Below, piece after piece: positions 1 through 11,624 of a DNA stretch of 64,000 bases. The position numbers and the translations under genes were made by a program. The notes beneath the pieces were generated by a model that worked only from the letters and a program-made list of their open reading frames with translations, did not search any database and was not told the DNA's origin. Within the stretch, counting starts at the first letter, position 1; every line of letters begins with the position of its first letter. This stretch comes from Bacteroidota bacterium. GTDB taxonomy: Bacteria > Bacteroidota > Bacteroidia > Cytophagales > Spirosomataceae. The stretch lies in contig JAIUOF010000006.1 of the NCBI GenBank assembly GCA_020161355.1, positions 1 through 64,000 on the forward strand, read 5' to 3'.

Positions 1-3000
1 CTTTGGTCAGCACAATGGCACTTTCAGCAGTGATGGTAAACGTTTTATCTAAAGTACAGCCATTGGCATCTGTGATCGTACAAGTATAAGATCCTGCAGC
101 AAGACCAGTAGCCGTAGCAGCCGTTCCACCACTTGGAGCCCAGCTATAAGTATAGCCGGAAGTACCACCGGAAGCTACAACAGTAGCAGTACCATTACTT
201 CCACCATTACAAGCCACATTGGTCTGACTTGTCGTCGCACTCAAAGCAGTAGGTTCGGTAATGGTAAATGTTTGAGAGGCAGTACATCCATTAGCATCGG
301 TAACGGTACAGGTCCATGTTCCGGCGGTTAATCCAGTAACACTAACAGTACCATCACCTGTAGGATTTCCCGGCGTCCAGTTATAGGTATATCCTCCTGC
401 CCCGCCTGTTGGCGTATTAATTGAAGCAGCTCCTGTGCTGCCACCGTTACAGGCAATATTGGTTTGACTGGCTGCCGAAACCGTTATCCCTGAGGGTTGG
501 GTTATGGTAAATGTTTGAGAGGCAGTACAGCTGTTGGCATCAGTAACAGTACAAGTCCAGGTTCCGGCGTTTAATCCCGAAACACTAATAGTACCATCGC
601 CTGTAGGATTACCCGGAGTCCAGTTATAGGTATATCCGCCAGCCCCGCCAGTTGGCGTATTGATTGAGGCAGCTCCATTAACTCCTCCATTACAGCTTAT
701 ATTGGTTTGACTTGCTGCCGAAACCGTCATCTCTGCGGGTTGGGTTATGGTAAATGTTTGTGAAGCAGTACAGCTGTTGGCATCGGTAACGGTACAAGTC
801 CAGGTTCCGGCGGTTAATCCAGTAACACTAACAGTACCATCACCTGTAGGATTTCCCGGTGTCCAGTTATAAGTATATCCACCTGCCCCGCCAGTTGGCG
901 TATTTATTGAAGCAGCACCTGTGCTGCCACCGTTACAGGCAATATTGGTTTGGCTGACTGCTGAAACCGTCATCCCTGTGGGTTGGGTAATGGTAAATGT
1001 TTGAGATGCAGTACATCCATTAGCATCAGTAACAGTACAGGTCCATGTTCCGGCAGTTAATCCAGTAACACTAACGGTACCATCACCTGTTGGATTACCG
1101 GGTGTCCAGTTATAAGTATATCCTCCAGCCCCGCCTGTTGGCGTATTAATTGAAGCAGCACCTGTGCTACCACCATTACAGGCAATGTTGGTTTGACTTG
1201 CTGCCGAAACCGTCATCCCTGCGGGTTGAGTTATTGTAAATGTTTGTGAAGCAGTACAACTATTGGCATCAGTAACAGTACAGGTCCATGTTCCGGCGGT
1301 TAATCCAGTAACACTAACAGTACCATCGCCTGTCGGATTGCCTGGAGTCCAGTTATAAGTATATCCACCCGCACCACCAGTTGGTGTATTAATTGAAGCA
1401 GCACCATTGCTGCCACCATTACAACTTACATTGGTTTGGCTGGCTGCTGAAACGGTCATCCCTGTTGGTTGGGTTATGGTAAATGTTTGTGAAGCAGTAC
1501 AACTATTGGCATCAGTAACAGTGCAAGTCCAGGTTCCGGCGGTTAATCCCGAAACACTAACAGTACCATCACCTGTAGGATTTCCCGGAGTCCAGTTATA
1601 AGTATATCCTCCTGCCCCACCTGTTGGTGTATTAATTGAAGCAGCTCCTGTACTGCCACCGTTACAGGCAATATTGGTTTGACTTGCTGCCGAAACCGTT
1701 ATCCCTGCGGGTTGGGTTATGGTAAATGTTTGTGAAGCAGTACAACTGTTTGCATCGGTAACGGTACAAGTCCATGTTCCGGCGGTTAATCCAGTAACAC
1801 TAACAGTACCATCGCCTGTAGGATTGCCCGGTGTCCAGTTATAAGTATATCCACCTGCACCACCTGTTGGCGTATTAATTGAAGCAGCACCATTGCTGCC
1901 ACCATTACAACTTACATTGGTTTGGCTGGCTGCTGAAACGGTCATCCCTGTGGGTTGGGTTATGGTAAATGTTTGTGAAGCAGTACAACTATTGGCATCA
2001 GTAACAGTACAAGTCCAGGTTCCTGCGGTTAATCCAGTAACACTAACAGTACCATCGCCTGTCGGATTTCCCGGAGTCCAGTTATAGGTATATCCTCCTG
2101 CCCCGCCAGTTGGCGTATTGATTGAGGCAGCTCCATTAATTCCTCCATTACAGCTTATATTCGTTTGACTTGCTGCCGAAACCGTCATCCCGGCTGGCTG
2201 GGTAATAGTTGTTGAAGCGGTCGAAATTCCTCCAACAGCATCCGTTACAGTAACAGTATAGGTGCCGGCAGCAAGACCAGTGGCAGTGGAACTTGTACCT
2301 CCCGAAGGAGACCAGGAATAAGTATAAGGTCCTTCTCCATTAGAGGTTGTAACTGTGGCCGATCCATTTGTGCCTCCATTGCACGTAACATTATTATTAA
2401 CTGCAATACTATTTGACATTGGTGTGTAATTACCAAGACAATAATGTGCAGTACCATTAAAAAGCCGGTAACTGTAAGTAGAGCCAAAAGGATAAGATTT
2501 ACCAACTCCTCCGGTAATGGTAATATTTGCATCTGTTGCTAAGGTAACATTTGTGACAGCAGAGGATGTGTAATTTAATCCGCCACTAGCTGTGTTTGTA
2601 ACATAAAATCCATATGTTTGTCCGGCAGGAATCACTACATTAACTGCAATGGGGATTGGAGTGGGTACATTATTTGCAGCCGCATACAGACTATTTACAC
2701 TTCCGGCAAGAGTCCAGGAGGCAGCATTTGTTTCATGCCCGACATAAGTACCTGCTTTGTAATAAATCTCATATTTTGCGGTAGTACCACCGTAAAGATT
2801 TCCATCAAAACTTGTAATTGTAATTGTATTCGTCGCAGTGATGTTAAACATTGCTCCCCTTGAACCATTATTCGAGGTATAACTTGTAGCCAAAGTGCCA
2901 CATTGAGCATCTGTTTTATGTAATTGTCCAAAAAACAAAAAACAAGCGAACAAGCAAGAGACATTGAAACCTTTCGAAAAAAAATTTCGACAATTCATTT

Positions 3001-3010
3001 TAAATTCCAT
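1..3010 (-). CDS. SprB-repeat surface protein, N-terminal part (3' end off window)
   Basis: Secreted adhesin-like giant protein. Reading leftward from ATG at 3010 (TAA directly upstream) the frame stays open to the window edge, about 1003 residues. A hydrophobic signal segment (about residues 14-30, SCLFACFLFFGQ) is followed by a beta-rich region to about residue 190 with no recognised catalytic motif, then by SprB-type repeats (N-x-x-C-N-G-G, Y-T-Y-x-W, W-T-C-T-V-T-D-A-N). Eight units of 81 residues are almost identical, each with three cysteines; flanking units are more diverged. SprB repeats occur in gliding or adhesion proteins exported by T9SS in Bacteroidota; a C-terminal sorting domain would lie outside the window and cannot be seen. 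A second in-frame ATG at 2998 is an alternative start. Adhesin role is inference. Confidence 0.85.
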   Translation of the reverse strand, partial: MEFKMNCRNFFSKGFNVSCLFACFLFFGQLHKTDAQCGTLATSYTSNNGSRGAMFNITATNTITITSFDGNLYGGTTAKYEIYYKAGTYVGHETNAASWTLAGSVNSLYAAANNVPTPIPIAVNVVIPAGQTYGFYVTNTASGGLNYTSSAVTNVTLATDANITITGGVGKSYPFGSTYSYRLFNGTAHYCLGNYTPMSNSIAVNNNVTCNGGTNGSATVTTSNGEGPYTYSWSPSGGTSSTATGLAAGTYTVTVTDAVGGISTASTTITQPAGMTVSAASQTNISCNGGINGAASINTPTGGAGGYTYNWTPGNPTGDGTVSVTGLTAGTWTCTVTDANSCTASQTFTITQPTGMTVSAASQTNVSCNGGSNGAASINTPTGGAGGYTYNWTPGNPTGDGTVSVTGLTAGTWTCTVTDANSCTASQTFTITQPAGITVSAASQTNIACNGGSTGAASINTPTGGAGGYTYNWTPGNPTGDGTVSVSGLTAGTWTCTVTDANSCTASQTFTITQPTGMTVSAASQTNVSCNGGSNGAASINTPTGGAGGYTYNWTPGNPTGDGTVSVTGLTAGTWTCTVTDANSCTASQTFTITQPAGMTVSAASQTNIACNGGSTGAASINTPTGGAGGYTYNWTPGNPTGDGTVSVTGLTAGTWTCTVTDANGCTASQTFTITQPTGMTVSAVSQTNIACNGGSTGAASINTPTGGAGGYTYNWTPGNPTGDGTVSVTGLTAGTWTCTVTDANSCTASQTFTITQPAEMTVSAASQTNISCNGGVNGAASINTPTGGAGGYTYNWTPGNPTGDGTISVSGLNAGTWTCTVTDANSCTASQTFTITQPSGITVSAASQTNIACNGGSTGAASINTPTGGAGGYTYNWTPGNPTGDGTVSVTGLTAGTWTCTVTDANGCTASQTFTITEPTALSATTSQTNVACNGGSNGTATVVASGGTSGYTYSWAPSGGTAATATGLAAGSYTCTITDANGCTLDKTFTITAESAIVLTK
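250..2205 (-). repeat. Eight tandem 243-bp units encoding 81-residue SprB-type repeats
   Basis: The landmark TGGTAAATG recurs (one copy reads TTGTAAATG) at about 263, 506, 749, 992, 1235, 1478, 1721 and 1964, i.e. at exactly 243-bp intervals, and the sequence between landmarks is nearly identical with scattered third-position differences. The unit is 81 codons, so copy-number change by recombination would keep the frame. Confidence 0.9.
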
Positions 3011-3450
3011 TTAGGTGCACTTTTTATTTTAAAACCTTTATGTTACATGGATCTTATTTTTAAAATGTTCATTTATCATCTGTACTGGTCAAAAACTATA
3101 GGTAAAAAAGTTTTGACCTAATACATTTTTAAAAAGAATATTCTAAAAAAAATCCAATCCAATGTTGTTTTTTTTAAAACAATGGACAAGGCTCTAATTA
3201 CAAAATGATTGCCATCCTTTAAAATTCTGGTAAGATTCGCCCATAATCGAGCAATAACTTTTCTAGCGGATACATTATATTTAATAAAATAACAAAATAT
3301 GAAAAGGCGGACATATTTATTTAGGTTTAATTTCGATACCTGATTGAAATTTCCTAATTTATAAGACCTGAAATTGTGTAATTTCTTTACTCTGAGTTGA
3401 ATAAAATCGGGTAGTTTGTACAAATTTGAGGATATCCTTAACTTTTCAAC
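3011..3450. other. AT-rich spacer between the array's distal end and the SprB-repeat gene
   Basis: No convincing gene. A 101-residue minus-strand frame (3118-3423) has no recognisable domain. An imperfect hairpin (GGTCAAAAACT at 3087 with AGTTTTGACC ending 3118) is present without a clear following T-run. The SprB-repeat gene's promoter should lie here, but no exact TAnnTTTG box was found on the minus strand. Confidence 0.5.
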
Positions 3451-6400
3451 GTTTCAATTCCGATATGGTGCGATTAAGACACTTTTTTACAATCATGAAA
3501 GAATACTTTTTAGGCAGTTTCAATTCCGATATGGTGCGATTAAGACATATAGTCATACCCCTGCTCATGATCCCGGTTCCAGTTTCAATTCCGATATGGT
3601 GCGATTAAGACATTAATGAAATAAAAGTCGGGAAGTCTAATTTTAGTTTCAATTCCGATATGGTGCGATTAAGACTAGGCACTATAGCCACGCATCATCA
3701 GCGTATTCACCGTTTCAATTCCGATATGGTGCGATTAAGACCGTATGCAGCTACCGCCAATTGTTGGTTTATTTAGAGTTTCAATTCCGATATGGTGCGA
3801 TTAAGACTAGCTGCGTCTTCGGTAGGTAAAGCCATAAATGTTGTTTCAATTCCGATATGGTGCGATTAAGACTTCGAAGCCGTATGTTCAGCAATCGGAA
3901 CTCGATAGTTTCAATTCCGATATGGTGCGATTAAGACCTGCACCCGTTTTTTTTATACCCTCCTGTCAGGCGTTTCAATTCCGATATGGTGCGATTAAGA
4001 CGAAGCCGACAAACTTCGCCCTTCAGCTATCCGTTATTGTTTCAATTCCGATATGGTGCGATTAAGACTATGAAATCTTCTAAATAATCGTACATTTTGT
4101 AAAAAAGTTTCAATTCCGATATGGTGCGATTAAGACAACAAGTAAGTTAGCAGTAACTGCGACTATATTTTGTTTCAATTCCGATATGGTGCGATTAAGA
4201 CGTCGTTAGTTCCTGTGCCCATTGTGTGAATAGACCCGTTTCAATTCCGATATGGTGCGATTAAGACACCACACTGTCCTCTTGAGCCCGCTTCCTGTCA
4301 TCCGTTTCAATTCCGATATGGTTCGATTAAGACACATCTTCACGTTTGTCAATTACTTCAATTACCAAGTTTCAATTCCGATATGGTTCGATTAAGACAG
4401 TATTTTAGCGATACACGATATAAGAATGGGCTAGTTTCAATTCCGATATGGTTCGATTAAGACGCAATTGCCATCCACCAGAATAATAATTTTCAATACT
4501 GTTTCAATTCCGACATGGTTCGATTAAGACTAACCAGTATGAGCCACTTGACGACAGCACCAGAAGTTTCAATTCCGATATGGTTCGATTAAGACCGTAT
4601 CTGGTTGGTGCTATCCAAAATATCTTTGCTGTGTTTCAATTCCGATATGGTTCGATTAAGACTGCAACTTCGGTGACGTTGATGGTGATATTGTCCAGTT
4701 TCAATTCCGATATGGTTCGATTAAGACGACCAATAGGCCAATTGGTAATTTTCAGGATTTTGTTTCAATTCCGATATGGTTCGATTAAGACCCTGCGGTC
4801 CATCCCGTAGATAATGGCCAGTTGTTTTGTTTCAATTCCGATATGGTTCGATTAAGACGTCAAAACCGGACTGATATTTTTTTGGTATTTTGTTGTTTCA
4901 ATTCCGATATGGTTCGATTAAGACAATTATGAGATACAAGTTTATAACTGTGCCTGAGCCGTTTCAATTCCGATATGGTTCGATTAAGACGGTAGCGGCC
5001 AGCTTATACCCCTGAAACACTTCTGGTTTCAATTCCGATATGGTTCGATTAAGACTATACCTGTAACACAGAGCATCATCAATATAGACACGTTTCAATT
5101 CCGATATGGTTCGATTAAGACATGAGAGCTCAGGCGGAACTCCACGATATGAAAAGTTTCAATTCCGATATGGTTCGATTAAGACAAAAATCCACTGACA
5201 TTGATTCAGGAGTTCCACATACGTTTCAATTCCGATATGGTTCGATTAAGACGTGCTTGCACCAAATGAACTAAAAAATAATTGTTTTAGTTTCAATTCC
5301 GATATGGTTCGATTAAGACTGGGCGGGCACACTTACCTACACCATCGATACCCGGTTTCAATTCCGATATGGTTCGATTAAGACGTACGCTGGGCGATGA
5401 TCTCCCTGAGGACATGCTGTTTCAATTCCGATATGGTTCGATTAAGACTGGGGTATGGGTGGAAAACTATAAATGTTTATCAAGTTTCAATTCCGATATG
5501 GTTCGATTAAGACAAGCCTTCGGCACTTTGCGTGCTAAACTCGAGACCGAGTTTCAATTCCGATATGGTTCGATTAAGACAGTATAGTTTCATCATGATC
5601 ATATTCACCATCTTTGTTTCAATTCCGATATGGTTCGATTAAGACATCATGCCATCTAACCTCACCAAAGGATCTGCTTCGTTTCAATTCCGATATGGTT
5701 CGATTAAGACTAACAATTGTTTATAAAGGTGAAGTTGGTGATCCTAGTTTCAATTCCGATATGGTTCGATTAAGACAATAAAGACGCATATTATATTCTC
5801 GACAAAAAGTGTTTCAATTCCGATATGGTTCGATTAAGACATGCGGGTTTTGAAGGAATCAGATATAGAAAGCCGGTTTCAATTCCGATATGGTTCGATT
5901 AAGACCCATGTGCCTTCGATGTAGGATTTTACGTCACCATGTTTCAATTCCGATATGGTTCGATTAAGACTTTATTGCGGTTTTCCATCCGTTTATTTTG
6001 TCTTCAGTTTCAATTCCGATATGGTTCGATTAAGACTAAACACCACTTGATCCTTTACCACCAAAATATGTGTTTCAATTCCGATATGGTTCGATTAAGA
6101 CCTTTGGCTCTCCGACCGTATTCATCTCCTTACTTAGTTTCAATTCCGATATGGTTCGATTAAGACGTCCATACTTTGAAGTTTTCTGACACCTCTATTT
6201 TGTTTCAATTCCGATATGGTTCGATTAAGACAGGAAGAACGATTAAGACGTATAAATGCTTTTAGATGGTTTCAATTCCGATATGGTTCGATTAAGACAA
6301 CTTATACAAATAGACAACTCCACACTAAATAGTTGTTTCAATTCCGATATGGTTCGATTAAGACTTGCAGACCAGGGAATTATCAGAAATGCAGAAACTA

Positions 6401-9400
6401 GTTTCAATTCCGATATGGTTCGATTAAGACCCTTCAGTGTTTAGCATTTTGAAAAAGGATTAAGTTGTTTCAATTCCGATATGGTTCGGTTAAGACTTCA
6501 TCCGAAAGGTCTTTAAGTGGCATCCGCTTGTAGTTTCAATTCCGATATGGTTCGATTAAGACCAATTTTCTTCAACAGGTACTTTAGTAGCTAATGCGTT
6601 TCAATTCCGATATGGTTCGATTAAGACGCTCAGGCCAATTCGACACCCGCATCAGCATCCGCCGTTTCAATTCCGATATGGTTCGATTAAGACGCATCGG
6701 CCATGGTAGCATAAAAAAACTACAATTGCGTTTCAATTCCGATATGGTTCGATTAAGACTTTCTGGCTTCAAATTCATGATTAGGTGATGTGCAGTTTCA
6801 ATTCCGATATGGTTCGATTAAGACTGATAACGTCTGAAAGGGCATCATCCGGCTTTATGTTTCAATTCCGATATGGTTCGATTAAGACGTTTTGTGCTGA
6901 AAGTAATGATGAATTTATCTCTAGTTTCAATTCCGATATGGTTCGATTAAGACTGAATAGGTAGAAATTAAGTACCTAAATAAATCAATGTTTCAATTCC
7001 GATATGGTTCGATTAAGACGATAGAAGAACGTATCAAGGGGGGTTTGGGTTTGATGTTTCAATTCCGATATGGTTCGATTAAGACCACACAGTATAATTA
7101 CCCCAATGAAATTTATGCTTGTTTCAATTCCGATATGGTTCGATTAAGACTCTAACTCAATCTATTTTAGTTCGGGTTATGGCTCGTTTCAATTCCGATA
7201 TGGTTCGATTAAGACAAAAACCTGAAACATCCTATACTTTCAGAAGTAAGTTTCAATTCCGATATGGTTCGATTAAGACGAAGTAGTTCCGTTTCCAAAG
7301 TTCCAAATGTAACTTTGTTTCAATTCCGATATGGTTCGATTAAGACTTCACCCCCGTTGTAAGTTCGATCACGCCCTTCCGGTTTCAATTCCGATATGGT
7401 TCGATTAAGACAATCTTTTTCCCGTCAGTACAATATCCCTCAGTGTAGTTTCAATTCCGATATGGTTCGATTAAGACCGCAGGCTCAGGGAAAGACGGGA
7501 CAGGCTTAGCTCAGTTTCAATTCCGATATGGTTCGATTAAGACCCTTAAGGCATCAAAACAAGATAAGGCCATTGCCGTTTCAATTCCGATATGGTTCGA
7601 TTAAGACACAAGCACCAGCTCTATCAAGGGCAAAACAGAAAAGTTTCAATTCCGATATGGTTCGATTAAGACGCACTTTGAGTACGAGTGTGGATGCGAG
7701 TATAAAGTTTCAATTCCGATATGGTTCGATTAAGACTCTTTTTCCTTTCTACGGTACAAATAGTATCGTTAGTTTCAATTCCGATATGGTTCGATTAAGA
7801 CGCGGCTTGTTTCGGTCTAATGTATCAAACATCGCCCGTTTCAATTCCGATATGGTTCGATTAAGACTTTCCTGCTCAGGCTTCAATGCCACTATGGCAT
7901 ATAGTTTCAATTCCGATATGGTTCGATTAAGACATACGCCCTCTTCGTCCTCACCCCGGTCATAAAAGTTTCAATTCCGATATGGTTCGATTAAGACCAC
8001 CTGCTTACCTGCAGGAAAAGCCTTAGCAGTCCAGTTTCAATTCCGATATGGTTCGATTAAGACTAACTTCTCGTGAATCCATCCGTTTAGTGTGGGCTGT
8101 TTCAATTCCGATATGGTTCGATTAAGACTCCGAAATCCATTCTTTACAAATTAGTTCAATTGCCGTTTCAATTCCGATATGGTTCGATTAAGACAAACTA
8201 TTTTTGTCTCAGGATGCTACTTTTAGTATGTTTCAATTCCGATATGGTTCGATTAAGACTTAGCTGGGATTGAATCAGCAAAATCAATTGAAGAATGTTT
8301 CAATTCCGATATGGTTCGATTAAGACTCTACCAGGTTGAGTTACATTACCCAGCGTCTCTCGTTTCAATTCCGATATGGTTCGATTAAGACTACTTGGGC
8401 AAAAATTCTGAATAACGTCCTTTTCTAGTTTCAATTCCGATATGGTTCGATTAAGACTTCTTGTTTCCTTTCCGGTTTTCTTTTCTAAATGTAAGTTTCA
8501 ATTCCGATATGGTTCGATTAAGACCCTGCAGTGGCTTGAATCACATTATAGATTTCCTCGTTTCAATTCCGATATGGTTCGATTAAGACATTTCCTTTAC
8601 TGTTTGGGTTTTGTTCGGCATTCGCGTTTCAATTCCGATATGGTTCGATTAAGACGGAAATGCTGCAGGTGAATGGGACTTCGAAGCTTGCGTTTCAATT
8701 CCGATATGGTTCGATTAAGACTGGGCATCACGGCCTCATTAATTATTATCTTAAAAGTTTCAATTCCGATATGGTTCGATTAAGACTTTTTCTTTTGCTT
8801 CTTTTTCGATACGATCAAGCTCAGTTTCAATTCCGATATGGTTCGATTAAGACAAAAAACGCAATAACCACCCCCGCCACTGGCTTACGTTTCAATTCCG
8901 ATATGGTTCGATTAAGACTCTCGGCAGCGGCTTTGCCTGTGGCAGTGCTGGTCTGTTTCAATTCCGATATGGTTCGATTAAGACTACAATATTGGTAACC
9001 TAACCGACCGACTTTTTTGTAGTTTCAATTCCGATATGGTTCGATTAAGACAAGATTAGAAATTGCTGAATTAGCTAATGTACTTAGTTTCAATTCCGAT
9101 ATGGTTCGATTAAGACTCAATGCTTTGAGTTTTAGTTCAGAACCGACATAGGTTTCAATTCCGATATGGTTCGATTAAGACTTTTTGGCAGGATATTCCT
9201 TGTAGCTGCACAACTTAGTTTCAATTCCGATATGGTTCGATTAAGACTTTGTGTGTCTCGGACTGCGAGAGCGATGAACCATGTTTCAATTCCGATATGG
9301 TTCGATTAAGACTCGTATCGAAACCTACGACATCGCCGATCTCTTCGTTTCAATTCCGATATGGTTCGATTAAGACTTAAAGGGCTGGCTCCAATGCGAT

Positions 9401-11088
9401 TACTCATTTCAGTTTCAATTCCGATATGGTTCGATTAAGACTATCCACAGGACCGCTGCAAATAGCTAACGTGAATCAGTTTCAATTCCGATATGGTTCG
9501 ATTAAGACTTTTAATAGGTATATTCAGAAAATCCACAGCCTCTCGTTTCAATTCCGATATGGTTCGATTAAGACAGCCCTACTTTGCTCTTATCAATACT
9601 CAACCACGTGTTTCAATTCCGATATGGTTCGATTAAGACCCGATTTACTACGAAAACGGTAACGCACCCGTTGGAGTTTCAATTCCGATATGGTTCGATT
9701 AAGACGTAGGCTCACAGGGTTAAGCGTATAGCCCTTATACGTTTCAATTCCGATATGGTTCGATTAAGACCTCGGCTATCCCATGCAGCTTCTTGTATTC
9801 CTCGCGTTTCAATTCCGATATGGTTCGATTAAGACGCATTTGATTATGCTGATGGAAGGTTGATCACACTGGTTTCAATTCCGATATGGTTCGATTAAGA
9901 CCAACAAATCTCTGAAATGCTCTCTTTTTCTATCTGCGTTTCAATTCCGATATGGTTCGATTAAGACTGCCTCCGGTTGATGTTTCTGCTCAATCTGCTC
10001 CGACGTTTCAATTCCGATATGGTTCGATTAAGACTGATAGGCTTTACGGGGCAGTTTCTGTATCTCATCAGTTTCAATTCCGATATGGTTCGATTAAGAC
10101 CCTGAGCTTAACCGCCTGCTGGGCAACATGAGCAAGTTTCAATTCCGATATGGTTCGATTAAGACTTACCACTCATCATCCCATGGGCCGCCGAAATTAT
10201 GTTTCAATTCCGATATGGTTCGATTAAGACCCATATCTTCCACCTCCCATATAGCGTCAGTACTTACGTTTCAATTCCGATATGGTTCGATTAAGACTAA
10301 AGCCGCCCATAATGAGCCACGTTCCCATCATTTGTTTCAATTCCGATATGGTTCGATTAAGACAAATTACCGGTAAAGGCTTTATTCCGGAAAGACCGAG
10401 TTTCAATTCCGATATGGTTCGATTAAGACCGATAGATTTGCAAAGTGCCGTTGTTTTCCTCAATAGTTTCAATTCCGATATGGTTCGATTAAGACATTGT
10501 CAATCAAAAATGAAGTTGGAACATCATTTAAGTTTCAATTCCGATATGGTTCGATTAAGACCCCATACTGTCTCCACGTACTTCAAATGCTACATATGTT
10601 TCAATTCCGATATGGTTCGATTAAGACATACAGCCTCTAGCCAAAAATGTCGTTTTTTACCAAAGTTTCAATTCCGATATGGTTCGATTAAGACAGATAT
10701 CTCTGACTATTCACAGGCAACAATGAATTATGTTTCAATTCCGATATGGTTCGATTAAGACGGCAATACCTTTTTCACGCCTTCCGTAAAGTCATCAGTT
10801 TCAATTCCGATATGGTTCGATTAAGACCGCTCGCACCTGTGGGCACAGCCTTCACTATCACCGGTTTCAATTCCGATATGGTTCGATTAAGACTACCAGC
10901 TGAGTCCTACGCCCCTGATAGCTACCACGTTTCAATTCCGATATGGTTCGATTAAGACAGGGAGTATAAATGATTTAACGAGTTCACCTAAAGTTTCAAT
11001 TCCGATATGGTTCGATTAAGACTTTCATTAATTGATGTAAACAGGGCTTTAAAGCTATGTTTCAATTCCGATATGGTTCGATTAAGAC
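3451..11088 (-). CRISPR. Type I-B CRISPR array, 117 repeats / 116 spacers
   Basis: The 30-bp repeat on the plus strand begins GTTTCAATTCC and ends TTCGATTAAGAC. I located each repeat start by hand: first 3451-3480, last 11059-11088; spacers are 34-38 nt, mean about 35.6. Read on the minus strand the repeat ends ATTGAAAC, the usual 8-nt crRNA 5' handle left by Cas6, so transcription runs leftward from the leader next to cas2. The 13 leftmost repeats carry G instead of T at plus-strand repeat position 20 (GGTGCG); the next 104 carry GGTTCG. Single variants: the repeat at 4501 (CGACATGG) and at 6467 (CGGTTAAG). Variant repeats at the left end agree with that being the old, leader-distal end. Confidence 0.98.
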
Positions 11089-11334
11089 CCCGTTTCAAAA
11101 ACAGGCAAAAAAGACGCAAAATGAAGGTTTTTTGGTTAATTTTCCTATCACTTTGCGTCGATGTACAATATTAAGTTTTTCCCTTGACTTCGACAACATT
11201 ATTCTGAAATCATTTCGAAGTGTTTTTTATTATTTTTCCCAATATTTCAATGAACTATTTTTGACTTTTCACAACAACGACAACCTTCAAATCATACAAC
11301 CTGTTGAAATTCAAACAAATACACTAAATCTATT
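11089..11334 (-). promoter_or_regulatory. CRISPR leader
   Basis: A 246-bp AT-rich non-coding stretch between the conserved end of the array and the cas2 stop codon. In Cas1-Cas2 systems the leader lies upstream of the newest repeat and carries the array promoter and the signals for spacer insertion. It contains an exact 8-bp inverted repeat, GACGCAAA (11113-11120) and TTTGCGTC (11152-11159), 24-71 bp from the first repeat. No perfect TAnnTTTG box was found on the minus strand. Confidence 0.75.
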
Positions 11335-11598
11335 TCACAAAATATTTCCGGTACTTTGCCTCTCAAATCCCAATATTTCCTTCTCCAACCATTCCTGATT
11401 TCGACTTTTAAATACAATTATGCTATCGGTTTCATCATCCATGATTTCATAGGCAGTATCCAATAACTCGGTTAATTTCGAATTACTGATTTCTCCTTCA
11501 AATACCGAATTTTGTATCCAATTTAAGTATTTTCGGCAATGCTTCAGCATCTTTCCCACCCTTTTTTGCCCGATATCATAAACCAATATTACATACAT
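11335..11598 (-). CDS. cas2: Cas2, adaptation complex subunit
   Basis: 87 residues, normal for Cas2, which forms the dimer core bridging two Cas1 dimers during spacer integration. The ferredoxin-like start MYVILVYDIGQKR carries the conserved Asp8; the LNWIQNSVFEGEIS segment is the usual beta-strand and motif region. It is the last gene of the cas operon, 26 bp after cas1, and its stop abuts the leader. ATG start at 11598. No truncation seen. Confidence 0.96.
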   Translation of the reverse strand: MYVILVYDIGQKRVGKMLKHCRKYLNWIQNSVFEGEISNSKLTELLDTAYEIMDDETDSIIVFKSRNQEWLEKEILGFERQSTGNIL

Positions 11599-11624
11599 GA
11601 TCTTACAGTTTTTATATTTTCAAA

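Noticed and set aside
1407..2087. Two near-identical 64-residue plus-strand frames and other frames within 1-2964
   Set aside because: They are antisense or out-of-frame shadows of the tandem SprB-type repeats.
3087..3118. Imperfect hairpin as a terminator of the CRISPR transcript
   Set aside because: Stem has a bulge and no T-run follows on the minus strand; about 330 bp from the last repeat.
3118..3423. 101-residue minus-strand frame between the array and the surface-protein gene
   Set aside because: No domain, AT-driven Lys/Phe/Ile-rich composition and no promoter.
3416..11398. Many short plus- and minus-strand frames across the array encoding recurrent FNSDMVRLR, FQFRYGSIKT or LNRTISELK segments
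   Set aside because: These are translations of the CRISPR repeat in different frames; the spacers between them are unrelated and there is no conserved protein.
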